DNA of 9,749 nt, from NCBI GenBank assembly GCA_947473445.1, contig CANJEU010000051.1:1-9749 (forward strand), in the 5' to 3' direction. The notes beneath the pieces are model-generated. The model was not told where the DNA came from, did not search any database, and was given only the letters and a program-made list of their open reading frames with translations. Both the position numbers and the translations under genes were made by a program. This DNA comes from Fidelibacterota bacterium. GTDB lineage: Bacteria; Pseudomonadota; Alphaproteobacteria; Rhodospirillales; Rhodospirillaceae. Below are positions 1 to 6,106 of this stretch, piece after piece (position 1 is the stretch's first letter; each line of letters opens with the position of its first letter).

Positions 1-337
1 CGTCACAATAGACGGGCAGTGCGGTTGCAAGACCGAACGGACATACGCCGCCCACCGGATGCCCCGTGATCGCGCTCACTTCTTCGCCCGAAAGCATGCG
101 GGGCTTGGCCCCAAACGCGGCTTTTGCCTTTTTATTGTCGAGCCGGTAGTCGCCGCGCGCCACCACCAGGAACATCCGCTCGCCGATTTTCAGCGACAGG
201 GTCTTGGCGATCTGACCCGGCGCGACGCCGTGCGCGATCGCGGCCAGGGCAACCGTCGCGGTGCTGAGTGGCGATTCAATGATGGCGATGTCGGGCGCGT
301 GTGCGCCAAGGAACGCCTGGACGGATTCAAGACTCAT
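1..337 (-). CDS. YbaK/EbsC-family aminoacyl-tRNA deacylase (N-terminal part, cut by window edge)
   Basis: Reading the minus strand from an ATG at 337 gives 112 residues with no stop before the window edge, so the C-terminus is missing. The protein starts MSLESVQAFL. Family marks visible are the lysine in GQIAKTLSLK (K45) and the strongly conserved loop TGHPVGGVCPFG (residues 91-102), which are typical of the YbaK/ProX fold. Members of this family hydrolyse mischarged aminoacyl-tRNA, for example Ala- or Cys-tRNA(Pro), acting in trans in the cytoplasm. Full-length members are about 155-165 residues, so roughly 45-50 are lacking here. The exact substrate class cannot be told from this part. It is divergent from the FAD protein at 477, with 139 bp between the starts. 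No strong Shine-Dalgarno is visible before 337, but the family N-terminus fits this start well. Confidence 0.88.
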   Translation of the reverse strand, partial: MSLESVQAFLGAHAPDIAIIESPLSTATVALAAIAHGVAPGQIAKTLSLKIGERMFLVVARGDYRLDNKKAKAAFGAKPRMLSGEEVSAITGHPVGGVCPFGLATALPVYCD

Positions 338-476
338 GCGCGCACTCTAGAACGACTTTGCGCTGGCCCAAAAGGGGGGACGTAGGGCTTGGAATGAGCG
401 CGGCAATATTGCAGCTTCCTGAGACCGTCATGAGGGCGTTAGACTGACAGCTTCATCAGTTCATCCTTCTTTGCAT

Positions 477-1814
477 ATGCACATCGGAATTCTCGGCGGC
501 GGCTTCACCGGATGTTTGCTCGCCGTCCATCTGGCGCGGCGTGGGGCTCCGGGAACCAAAATCACGCTGATTGAAAACGCGGACCGTCTGGGCCGGGGCG
601 CCGCCTATGGCACGGACAACCCTGATCATCTGCTGAATGTGCGCGCGGGAAATATGGGCGCGTTTGCGGACGATCCTCAGCATTTCCATAAATGGCTCGC
701 CGATCAGGAGGGCGCCGCGGCGCCGCCGGCATCGGCCTTCGTTTCGCGCATGCGCTACGGCGAATATGTGAACGATGTTTTTGCAAGGACGGTTTCAGAG
801 CATCCGGGCGTGATCTCAATCGTCAGTGGCCTCGCAACGGCCCTTCATCCTGGCGCGCGTCCCGAGGTGGTTCTCGCCGATGGGCAGCGTCTTGACTTCG
901 ATCGCCTCGTCCTCTGCTTTGGCAATCTCCCGCCCGGCGCGCCGCCCGGCCTCACCGAACAGGCGCGCGCCTCGGGCCACTATCTTCACAACCCGTGGCG
1001 GGCGGCCGACCTTCAGTCTATCCCCGCAGTCGCGTCCGTCTTGATCATCGGCAGCGGTCTGACCATGGCCGATGTCGTCCAAACGCTGGCCGGACAACAA
1101 CACCGGGGCCCCATCACGGTGCTCTCGCGGCATGGCTTTTTGCCACTGCGGCATGAAGCCGCGAAGCCATACGAGATGAGCCGGCCCGCGGGACGCTTGC
1201 TTGAAATTTTCCGCAATCTCCGCCGCGAAGCCAAGACCGCGCCCGCCCGCGGGCATGACTGGCGCGATATCGTCGATGCGCTTCGTCCCTATACTGTCGG
1301 ACTCTGGCAAAGTCTGACGAGTCCGGAACGCCGCCAGTTCCTGCGCCATATTCGCCCCCATTGGGAAGTGCATCGCCACCGGCTGGCGCCGGCGATCTCT
1401 GATGCGCTTGATCATATGCGGGGCGACGGCCAGCTTACCGTGTGCGCCGGCCGCCTCGTGTCGATCGGTTGGAAGGACGGCGCTTTCGACGTCGCGGCGC
1501 GCCTGCGCGGCAAGGAGGGCGCCTCTTGCTTTGCTCCGGACTGGATCGTCAACTGCACCGGGCCGCAAGCGGACTATGCCAAGTCGGCTAACCCGCTCAT
1601 CAGCCATGCCGTGCAAGCCGGTGTGCTGCGGCCGGACGCGCTGCAGCTGGGTCTCGATGTCACGGCCGCGGGCGCCATCATTGACGGCGCTGGTCAGACC
1701 TCCCCCAACATCATGGCCCTAGGCCCGCCAACGCGCGGAATGTTTTGGGAGATTACCGCCGTGCCGGACATCCGCCGCGATTGCGCACGGATGGCCGGCG
1801 TCCTGTTGCCTTAG
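477..1814 (+). CDS. FAD/NAD(P)-binding protein (FAD_NAD_binding_9 type), substrate unknown
   Basis: The product is 445 residues. It opens with a dinucleotide-binding fold: MHIGILGGGFTG places the GxGxxG-type loop at residues 7-12, with E33 at the end of the second strand where the FAD ribose is normally held. A second Rossmann loop, VLIIGSGLT (residues 188-196), suggests NAD(P) binding. The C-terminal GPPTRGMFWEITAVPDIR segment is typical of this family of FAD/NAD(P)-binding proteins, which resemble flavin N-hydroxylating monooxygenases in fold but mostly have no assigned reaction. I chose the ATG at 477 over the in-frame TTG at 471 because the Rossmann strand then begins right at the N-terminus. 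No clear Shine-Dalgarno is seen before either. There is no signal peptide, so it is probably cytoplasmic. Its stop lies one base from the stop of the convergent amidase. The family is sure; the substrate and pathway are not known. Confidence 0.85.
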   Translation: MHIGILGGGFTGCLLAVHLARRGAPGTKITLIENADRLGRGAAYGTDNPDHLLNVRAGNMGAFADDPQHFHKWLADQEGAAAPPASAFVSRMRYGEYVNDVFARTVSEHPGVISIVSGLATALHPGARPEVVLADGQRLDFDRLVLCFGNLPPGAPPGLTEQARASGHYLHNPWRAADLQSIPAVASVLIIGSGLTMADVVQTLAGQQHRGPITVLSRHGFLPLRHEAAKPYEMSRPAGRLLEIFRNLRREAKTAPARGHDWRDIVDALRPYTVGLWQSLTSPERRQFLRHIRPHWEVHRHRLAPAISDALDHMRGDGQLTVCAGRLVSIGWKDGAFDVAARLRGKEGASCFAPDWIVNCTGPQADYAKSANPLISHAVQAGVLRPDALQLGLDVTAAGAIIDGAGQTSPNIMALGPPTRGMFWEITAVPDIRRDCARMAGVLLP

Positions 1815-1815
1815 C

Positions 1816-3480
1816 TTAGTAGTTGATCACGTCGCTTTTGAGCGGCGGCGTGTTCTTGGGAAGTTTGATCGCCTTGGTGGCCTGCTCGAAGTCGTAGGCG
1901 TAGCCGATCAGCGCGGGTTCGCTGAAAGCTGTTCCGATGAACGAAACAGTCACCGGCAGCCCGTCGTCGGTCATCCCGGCGGGAATCACAATCTCGGGCA
2001 ACCAGGATTCATTTGTAAGACTGCCGGGCGAGTCTCCGCCCCCGGCGGCGCCAAGGGGCTTGGGCGGCTCGGCAATAGGCGCGGCCGGCCGCGAATTGGT
2101 CGGCGCGAACAGCGCATCGATCTTATTGTCGACAAACACCGCCGCGACCCCGGCCTGGATCGTCGGCAGGGCCTGATTGCGAAGCGCAAGGTAAGTCGGC
2201 GAATTCAGATCAACCGCGCGCGACTGACTATACTTCAGCGCAAAGGCCTTCTGCGGGCTGCGATAGTTGGTTGCGGGATCGTTGGCGAGCGCCACGACCT
2301 CATCGAAGCTGCGCGGGAACCCCGGTTTCAGCGTTTGCAAATATTCGGTGATCTGCGCCTTGAACTCGGAGTTCACCAGCAACTCGTAAATTCCTCCGCG
2401 GGCTTGCAGCAGATAGTCGGGGATCTTGATGGGATCGACGATCTCGGCGCCCAGCGCCTTCAGCGTGGCAATGGCATTTTCCGTGATCTTGTCGACGGCG
2501 GGATCGGCGCCCATGAAGTCGCGCGCCACTCCAATCCGCTGGCCCTTCAGTGCGCCCGGCTTCAGGTATTTGGTGTAGTCGGTCTCAGCCTTACCCGCGG
2601 ACATTTGGGTCGTGGGATCGGCAGGATCTATGCCCGTCATCACGCCCAGTACGGCCGCAAGGTCACTGACGTTGCGCGCCATGGGCCCGGCCGTATCGAG
2701 GCTCAAGGCTAGCGGCACAATTCCGGCGCGGCTGATGAGGCCATAGCTTGTTTTCAGACCCACGATGCCGTTGGCAGACGATGGTCCGCGCACGGAACCG
2801 CCGGTGTCCGTGCCGATCCCGAATTGCCCAAACGCGGCGGCCACTGACGCGCCCGTCCCGCCGCTGGAGCTGGACGGAACGCGGTCGAGCGCATGGGGGT
2901 TCAGAGTTTGCAGTCCCTGCGTACTGAAGCCAGCGGGCGCGCGGCCCGTCTTGACGACCTCGGGGTCCTTGGCGCCGTTCACCATCCCGCCGCTGCCGGC
3001 CCACTCGTTCATATTCACCTTCGCGACGATGACCGCGCCAGCCTCGCGCAGTTGCTTCACAACAAACGCGTCCGTCGGCGGGATCGAGCCCGCGAGCAGT
3101 TGCGAGCCCGCCGTCGTGGGCATGTCGGTGGTGTTGTAATTGTCCTTCACCAGCACAGGAATGCCGTGCAAGGGGCCGCGCACTTTACCCGCGCGGCGTT
3201 CGCGGTCCATCGCGCGTGCTTCGCGGATCGCATTGGGGTTCACCAGGATCACGGCATTGATCGCCGGGCCTTGCTTGTCATAGGCCTTGATGCGGGCGAG
3301 GTAGGCACTCGTCAGTTTTTCCGAACTGAGCTTGCGGGTCGCAAACGCGGCCTGAACGTCAGCAATGGTGGCGCTCGTCACGTCAAGTGTTGCTGATTGT
3401 GCGTCGGGCGCATGCGCCAAAGTAAAAGCAAGAAGCGCGATCGCGGAAATCGACGCAAGGCGCGGTCGGAATAACGTCAT
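1816..3480 (-). CDS. exported amidase-signature family hydrolase
   Basis: This 554-residue protein belongs to the amidase signature family, which hydrolyses C-N amide bonds with a Ser-cisSer-Lys triad. The triad can be placed: K112 in PVLVKDN, cis-Ser S205 in the SSSSGG run (203-208), and nucleophile S229 in TDTGGSVR. The 24-residue spacing between the two serines matches the family. Residues 1 to about 30 form a signal peptide (basic MTLFRPR start, hydrophobic ISAIALLAFTLA core, cleavage probably after AQSA), so it should act in the periplasm or outside. It is not GatA, which is cytosolic and sits with GatB and GatC. About 35 residues between NMNEWAG and the serine loop, including GFSTQGLQTLNPHALDR, match the longer amidases close to plant and fungal forms. 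The start at 3480 is supported by an AAGGGGG Shine-Dalgarno at 3486-3492. Possible substrates are peptide amides, aryl amides or acyl amides; none can be chosen from sequence. Confidence 0.92.
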   Translation of the reverse strand: MTLFRPRLASISAIALLAFTLAHAPDAQSATLDVTSATIADVQAAFATRKLSSEKLTSAYLARIKAYDKQGPAINAVILVNPNAIREARAMDRERRAGKVRGPLHGIPVLVKDNYNTTDMPTTAGSQLLAGSIPPTDAFVVKQLREAGAVIVAKVNMNEWAGSGGMVNGAKDPEVVKTGRAPAGFSTQGLQTLNPHALDRVPSSSSGGTGASVAAAFGQFGIGTDTGGSVRGPSSANGIVGLKTSYGLISRAGIVPLALSLDTAGPMARNVSDLAAVLGVMTGIDPADPTTQMSAGKAETDYTKYLKPGALKGQRIGVARDFMGADPAVDKITENAIATLKALGAEIVDPIKIPDYLLQARGGIYELLVNSEFKAQITEYLQTLKPGFPRSFDEVVALANDPATNYRSPQKAFALKYSQSRAVDLNSPTYLALRNQALPTIQAGVAAVFVDNKIDALFAPTNSRPAAPIAEPPKPLGAAGGGDSPGSLTNESWLPEIVIPAGMTDDGLPVTVSFIGTAFSEPALIGYAYDFEQATKAIKLPKNTPPLKSDVINY

Positions 3481-3508
3481 ATGAATCCCCCTTGATGCTT
3501 GAAGAACA

Positions 3509-3535
3509 CTACCGCCCGAGAGGACTGCGCGGTAG
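3509..3535. repeat. inverted repeat between the SDR gene and the amidase gene
   Basis: CTACCGC at 3509-3515 is repeated in reverse complement as GCGGTAG at 3529-3535, around a 13-nt loop. It lies just after the SDR stop and before the amidase ribosome-binding site, both on the minus strand. It could attenuate read-through from the SDR gene or serve as an operator. There is no following U-run, so it is not a standard intrinsic terminator. Confidence 0.35.
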
Positions 3536-3546
3536 GGGGAAGCGCG

Positions 3547-4581
3547 TCAGCCGCCGTAACCGCCGATGATCGGCAAGATTTCGCCCGTGATGTAGCTCGA
3601 GCAATGTTCCGAGGCGAGAAACACATAGGCGGGCGCGATTTCCTCGGGCTGCGCGGGACGCTTGAATTCCGTATCCGCGCCGAATTTCTGGATGTCTTCT
3701 GGCATTTTGTCGGCGGGATTGAGCGGGGTCCAGACAGGGCCGGGCGCTACCGCGTTCACACGAATGCCGCGCGCGATCAGGTGCGAGGCGAGCGAGCGCG
3801 TGAACGCATGAATGCCGCCCTTGGTCATGGCGTAATCGATGAGGTTCTTGCTCCCGTGCAGGCCAGTGACCGAGCCCGTGTTTACGATGGCCGAACCCTT
3901 GCCCATGTGCGGCACCACGGCCTGGGCCATATGGAAATAGCCATAAAGATTGGTCTTCAGGGTCAGGTCGAAATGATCTTCGGTTAGATCCTCGAAGCGG
4001 TCCACATGCTCCTGGAAGGCGGCATTGTTCACGAGGATGTCCACGCCGCCGAATTCGTCCAGAACGGTCTCGACCGCGTCAAAACAAAACTTTCGATCGG
4101 CCACGTCTCCTGAGATCAGCAGGCATTGCGCGCCTTCATCACGCACGGCGCGTTGCGTGACGCGCGCATCTTCGTGCTCATCGAGATAAAGGACCGCGAC
4201 GTTCGCGCCTTCGCGTGCAAACAAAACGGCGATGGCGCGTCCGATCCCGGAATCGCCGCCGGTGATGATCGCTACCTTGTCTTTGAGTTTGTCCGAGCCT
4301 TTGTAATAGGGTGCGTCGTACATGGGGGCGAGCGTGAGCTCGGCCTCGCGGCCCGGCTTCTTAAGGTGTTTTTTTGGCAAGGGCGGTGCGGGATAGCGTC
4401 GCGCGCCGGTCTGCACCGCGCCTTTTGTTTCTTTAAGGGGGTGACGTTTCGCCGCGCTTTCGGCCTGTTTTTGCACAGCGCGTTGGCGCTTAGCTGTCCG
4501 CGTGACGCGCCCGCCCGAAGGTTCTTTTGCAGGCGCTGAGGGGCGCGGGGGCTTGCCGGACTTACGTGCTCTTGTGGCCAT
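3547..4581 (-). CDS. SDR-family NAD(P)-dependent oxidoreductase with basic N-terminal tail (YhdF/YghA/GSP39-like)
   Basis: A 344-residue short-chain dehydrogenase. The catalytic domain starts near residue 98: cofactor loop TGGDSGIG (107-114), NNAA (185-188), catalytic N211, S237 in NTGSVTG, and Y250-x3-K254 in YAMTK. The preceding stretch (about 65-97, KPGREAELTLAPMYDAPYYKGS) matches the conserved lead-in of the YhdF/YghA/general-stress-protein-39 branch, whose members act on aldehydes, sugars or polyols that are mostly undefined. Residues 1-60 are an added Lys/Arg/Ala/Pro-rich tail that is low in complexity and probably disordered. The start at 4581 is supported by AGGAA eight bases upstream, so the tail is likely translated. 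It is not a signal peptide, because it has no hydrophobic core. It lies upstream of the amidase on the same strand (66 bp between), possibly co-transcribed. Confidence 0.9.
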   Translation of the reverse strand: MATRARKSGKPPRPSAPAKEPSGGRVTRTAKRQRAVQKQAESAAKRHPLKETKGAVQTGARRYPAPPLPKKHLKKPGREAELTLAPMYDAPYYKGSDKLKDKVAIITGGDSGIGRAIAVLFAREGANVAVLYLDEHEDARVTQRAVRDEGAQCLLISGDVADRKFCFDAVETVLDEFGGVDILVNNAAFQEHVDRFEDLTEDHFDLTLKTNLYGYFHMAQAVVPHMGKGSAIVNTGSVTGLHGSKNLIDYAMTKGGIHAFTRSLASHLIARGIRVNAVAPGPVWTPLNPADKMPEDIQKFGADTEFKRPAQPEEIAPAYVFLASEHCSSYITGEILPIIGGYGG

Positions 4582-4619
4582 CTGAACAGTTCCTAAGCGG
4601 GCTTTTCTTTCGTCACGAT

Positions 4620-4644
4620 AACTGCGACCCCGCTAGAATGTTTC
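4620..4644 (-). promoter_or_regulatory. possible EcfG-type (general stress) promoter for the SDR gene
   Basis: On the minus strand GAAAC (4644-4640) is followed after 17 bases by GTT (4622-4620), about 40 bases before the SDR start. Alphaproteobacterial general stress sigma factors use GGAAC-N16/17-CGTT; one base in the -35 and one in the -10 differ here. The fit to a stress-protein-like SDR is suggestive, but such a short imperfect match may be chance. Confidence 0.2.
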
Positions 4645-4766
4645 ATGCTCTTCAGCGCGCCTTCGCGCGAACGTGCGCGCCGCACTGCGCGCCGGTCCTG
4701 TTTCTGAAGCCGCCGTGTATCGGCCGCCGGAGTTTCGCGCGGTTGGGGTGCTGCGCGTTATGAAGG

Positions 4767-5321
4767 TCAGATGCGCTTGGCGAGCCAGATGGCGACCCGC
4801 GTGCCGGCTTTCACCGCCGCTGTAAGAGCTTCGTAAGCGGGGGCAAGCTCGGCGCCCTGCGCAAGACTGACATCGCGGTGGTGAAGCTCGTCATCGCGGA
4901 AGGTTGAAATGGTTGCGCGCAACTCCTTTTCATCATCGCCGAGCTGCGCGGCTTGTTCGCGGTAATGCTCGCTGATGACGTCCTCGACCGCAACGGTGCA
5001 GGCCATGGCGGCTTCTTTTCCCAGAAGCGCCGTGGCCGCGCCCAGTGCGAATCCGGCCATATGCCACACAGGCTGTAATGCGGTGGGGCGCGTGCCGCGC
5101 GCCGCCATCAATTCATTGAACTGCTTCAGGTGTTCTTCTTCCTGGGCGAGCATGCTGCGCAGTGTCGGCGCCGCATCGCTATCGCCAAGGATCGCAAGTT
5201 GTCCTTCATAGATGCGCTTCGCGCCGTATTCGCCCGCTTGGTCGACGCGGATGATCTGGTCGATCAGCGTCTTCTTGTCGAGGTCGCCGGGCAGGCGATC
5301 GCCCGCCGTAATTTTGCTCAT
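4767..5321 (-). CDS. coq7: Coq7-family demethoxyubiquinone hydroxylase
   Basis: This 184-residue protein carries the di-iron ligand pattern of Coq7: E31 (in AGEYGA), E61 and H64 (in EEEH), E113 (in VEDVIS), and E145 and H148 (in ELHHRD). Coq7 hydroxylates the demethoxyubiquinone ring at C6 in the penultimate stage of ubiquinone synthesis, at the inner face of the cytoplasmic membrane. The conserved central part (residues about 84-108, WHMAGFALGAATALLG) is the amphipathic membrane-associating section. The length is typical of bacterial forms. I chose the ATG at 5321 over a TTG at 5336 because it makes a four-base ATGA overlap with the stop of the upstream dsbB-like gene (5318-5320), which implies translational coupling. 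A weak GGTGGA lies about 8 bases upstream. Sure of family and reaction. Confidence 0.94.
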   Translation of the reverse strand: MSKITAGDRLPGDLDKKTLIDQIIRVDQAGEYGAKRIYEGQLAILGDSDAAPTLRSMLAQEEEHLKQFNELMAARGTRPTALQPVWHMAGFALGAATALLGKEAAMACTVAVEDVISEHYREQAAQLGDDEKELRATISTFRDDELHHRDVSLAQGAELAPAYEALTAAVKAGTRVAIWLAKRI

Positions 5322-5818
5322 CGCTGATTCCACCAAGAACGGCGCGTGGCGGCGAAGACCAGTCCGCCGGCGAGGACCAACCCCGCTAAAACGTTATATC
5401 CGGCCATGGAGAGGCCGAAGAGCTGGAAGGCGATCTCATCGCATCCTGTGCGTCCGGTTTGGGTCAGGGCGCTTGCAAGATCCTCCATCGAGAATGCCTG
5501 CGGGCGCCCAACGCATTCGGTCGGCCCAAGCCACCATTTCTGCTCGACGCCCGCGTGATAAAAGGCAAACCCCGCGTTGAAAAGAAACAGACCCGCGCAA
5601 TGCAGGGCAACCAGCCGGCGGCTGGGACCGTCGACGCCCGGGTGAAGCGAAATCAGGGCAAAGACCAGGGCCAGCGCATAAGGCACCCGCTGTCCCCAGC
5701 ACAGATTGCAGGGCCACAGGGCAAAGCCGTACTGGGCGATATAGGCAAGTCCCAGCGCGCCGGCGGATGCGGCGGCAATCAGGGCCATGATCAGGAAAGG
5801 CTTATTTTCAGAGGTCAT
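5318..5818 (-). CDS. dsbB: DsbB-family quinone-dependent disulfide oxidoreductase
   Basis: A 166-residue inner-membrane protein with four hydrophobic segments (about residues 8-28, 45-58, 70-88 and 136-156). The first cysteine pair, C37-N-L-C40, is in the first periplasmic loop (PCNLCWGQR, a strong DsbB signature). The second pair is C102 and C126 in the second loop. DsbB reoxidises DsbA-type thiol oxidases and passes the electrons to ubiquinone. I chose the ATG at 5818 because the hydrophobic helix then follows a short polar start; an in-frame GTG at 5863 would add 15 residues not expected in the family. GGGAT-AG-ATCCC at 5833-5844, just upstream, is a small palindrome that might be an operator. 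The stop overlaps the coq7 start by four bases, so an enzyme of ubiquinone synthesis and an enzyme that uses ubiquinone are coupled. No DsbA gene is in the window. Confidence 0.9.
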   Translation of the reverse strand: MTSENKPFLIMALIAAASAGALGLAYIAQYGFALWPCNLCWGQRVPYALALVFALISLHPGVDGPSRRLVALHCAGLFLFNAGFAFYHAGVEQKWWLGPTECVGRPQAFSMEDLASALTQTGRTGCDEIAFQLFGLSMAGYNVLAGLVLAGGLVFAATRRSWWNQR

Positions 5819-5887
5819 TTGAACGCCGGCGGGGGATAGATCCCTAATCTTGCACTTTTGCACCCCGGTGCGGCAACTGACGAACGC

Positions 5888-5916
5888 TTGAACGGTGCGC
5901 GAATGCTCTTTATATC
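5888..5916 (+). promoter_or_regulatory. sigma-70-type promoter of tRNA-Leu
   Basis: TTGAAC at 5888-5893 and TATATC at 5911-5916 are separated by exactly 17 bases, and the expected transcription start near 5922-5924 is 3-5 bases before the mature tRNA 5' end at 5927. Both boxes are close to the consensus for a housekeeping promoter. Confidence 0.55.
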
Positions 5917-5926
5917 GGGCAACTGT

Positions 5927-6013
5927 GCGGGTATGGCGGAACTGGTAGACGCGCTAGACTCAAAATCTTGTTTCCTTACGGAAGTGGGGGTTCGATTCCC
6001 TCTACCCGCACCA
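5927..6013 (+). tRNA. tRNA-Leu (anticodon CAA), 3' CCA encoded
   Basis: The 87-base sequence folds as a class II tRNA. The acceptor stem GCGGGTA (5927-5933) pairs with TACCCGC (6003-6009); A6010 is the discriminator and CCA is encoded at 6011-6013. The anticodon loop CTCAAAA (5959-5965) has CAA at 5961-5963, which reads leucine UUG codons. A long variable arm with TTCC/GGAA pairing and a T-arm with loop TTCGATT follow. The D-arm and long variable arm with A as discriminator fit leucine rather than serine. One odd point: in the anticodon stem CTAGA/TCTTG the second pair is T-T. The apparent protein-like reading MAELVDALDSK across this gene is a known false translation of such tRNAs. Confidence 0.95.
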
Positions 6014-6040
6014 AACTTGTTTGCCTTGCGAACAAGTTTG
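6012..6040. terminator. hairpin directly after tRNA-Leu
   Basis: CAAACTTGTT (6012-6021) pairs with AACAAGTTTG (6031-6040), a perfect 10-bp stem that can extend by two pairs into the loop. It begins in the tRNA 3' CCA. It may end the tRNA transcript or guide 3' processing, but there is no run of T behind it, so an intrinsic terminator is uncertain. Confidence 0.45.
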
Positions 6041-6044
6041 TGAC

Positions 6045-6085
6045 GCCGAAGCCCGCAGGGCGTAGGCGGGACGGGCGGCTTCGGC
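6045..6085. repeat. second inverted repeat between tRNA-Leu and the methyltransferase gene
   Basis: GCCGAAGCC (6045-6053) pairs perfectly with GGCTTCGGC (6077-6085). Inside it CCCGC (6052-6056) can pair with GCGGG (6066-6070), so two alternative folds exist. It is followed by TTTT at 6097-6100 on the plus strand, after a gap. It sits between convergent genes and may be a terminator for either strand, or a REP-like dispersed palindrome; a single copy cannot decide this. Confidence 0.4.
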
Positions 6086-6106
6086 TTGGCGAGCCCTTTT
6101 CAATTT

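Noticed and set aside
816..1616. 266-residue open frame on the minus strand opposite the FAD protein
   Set aside because: It lies wholly within the FAD gene on the antisense strand, has no recognisable domain, and long antisense frames are usual in GC-rich coding DNA.
3547..4581. Signal or mitochondrial-type targeting function for the basic N-terminus of the SDR protein
   Set aside because: The tail has no hydrophobic core or twin-arginine motif followed by one; it is basic and disordered throughout.
5858..6043. Small open frame reading MAELVDALDSK across the tRNA
   Set aside because: It is the well-known false translation of a class II tRNA gene; the tRNA explains the sequence fully.
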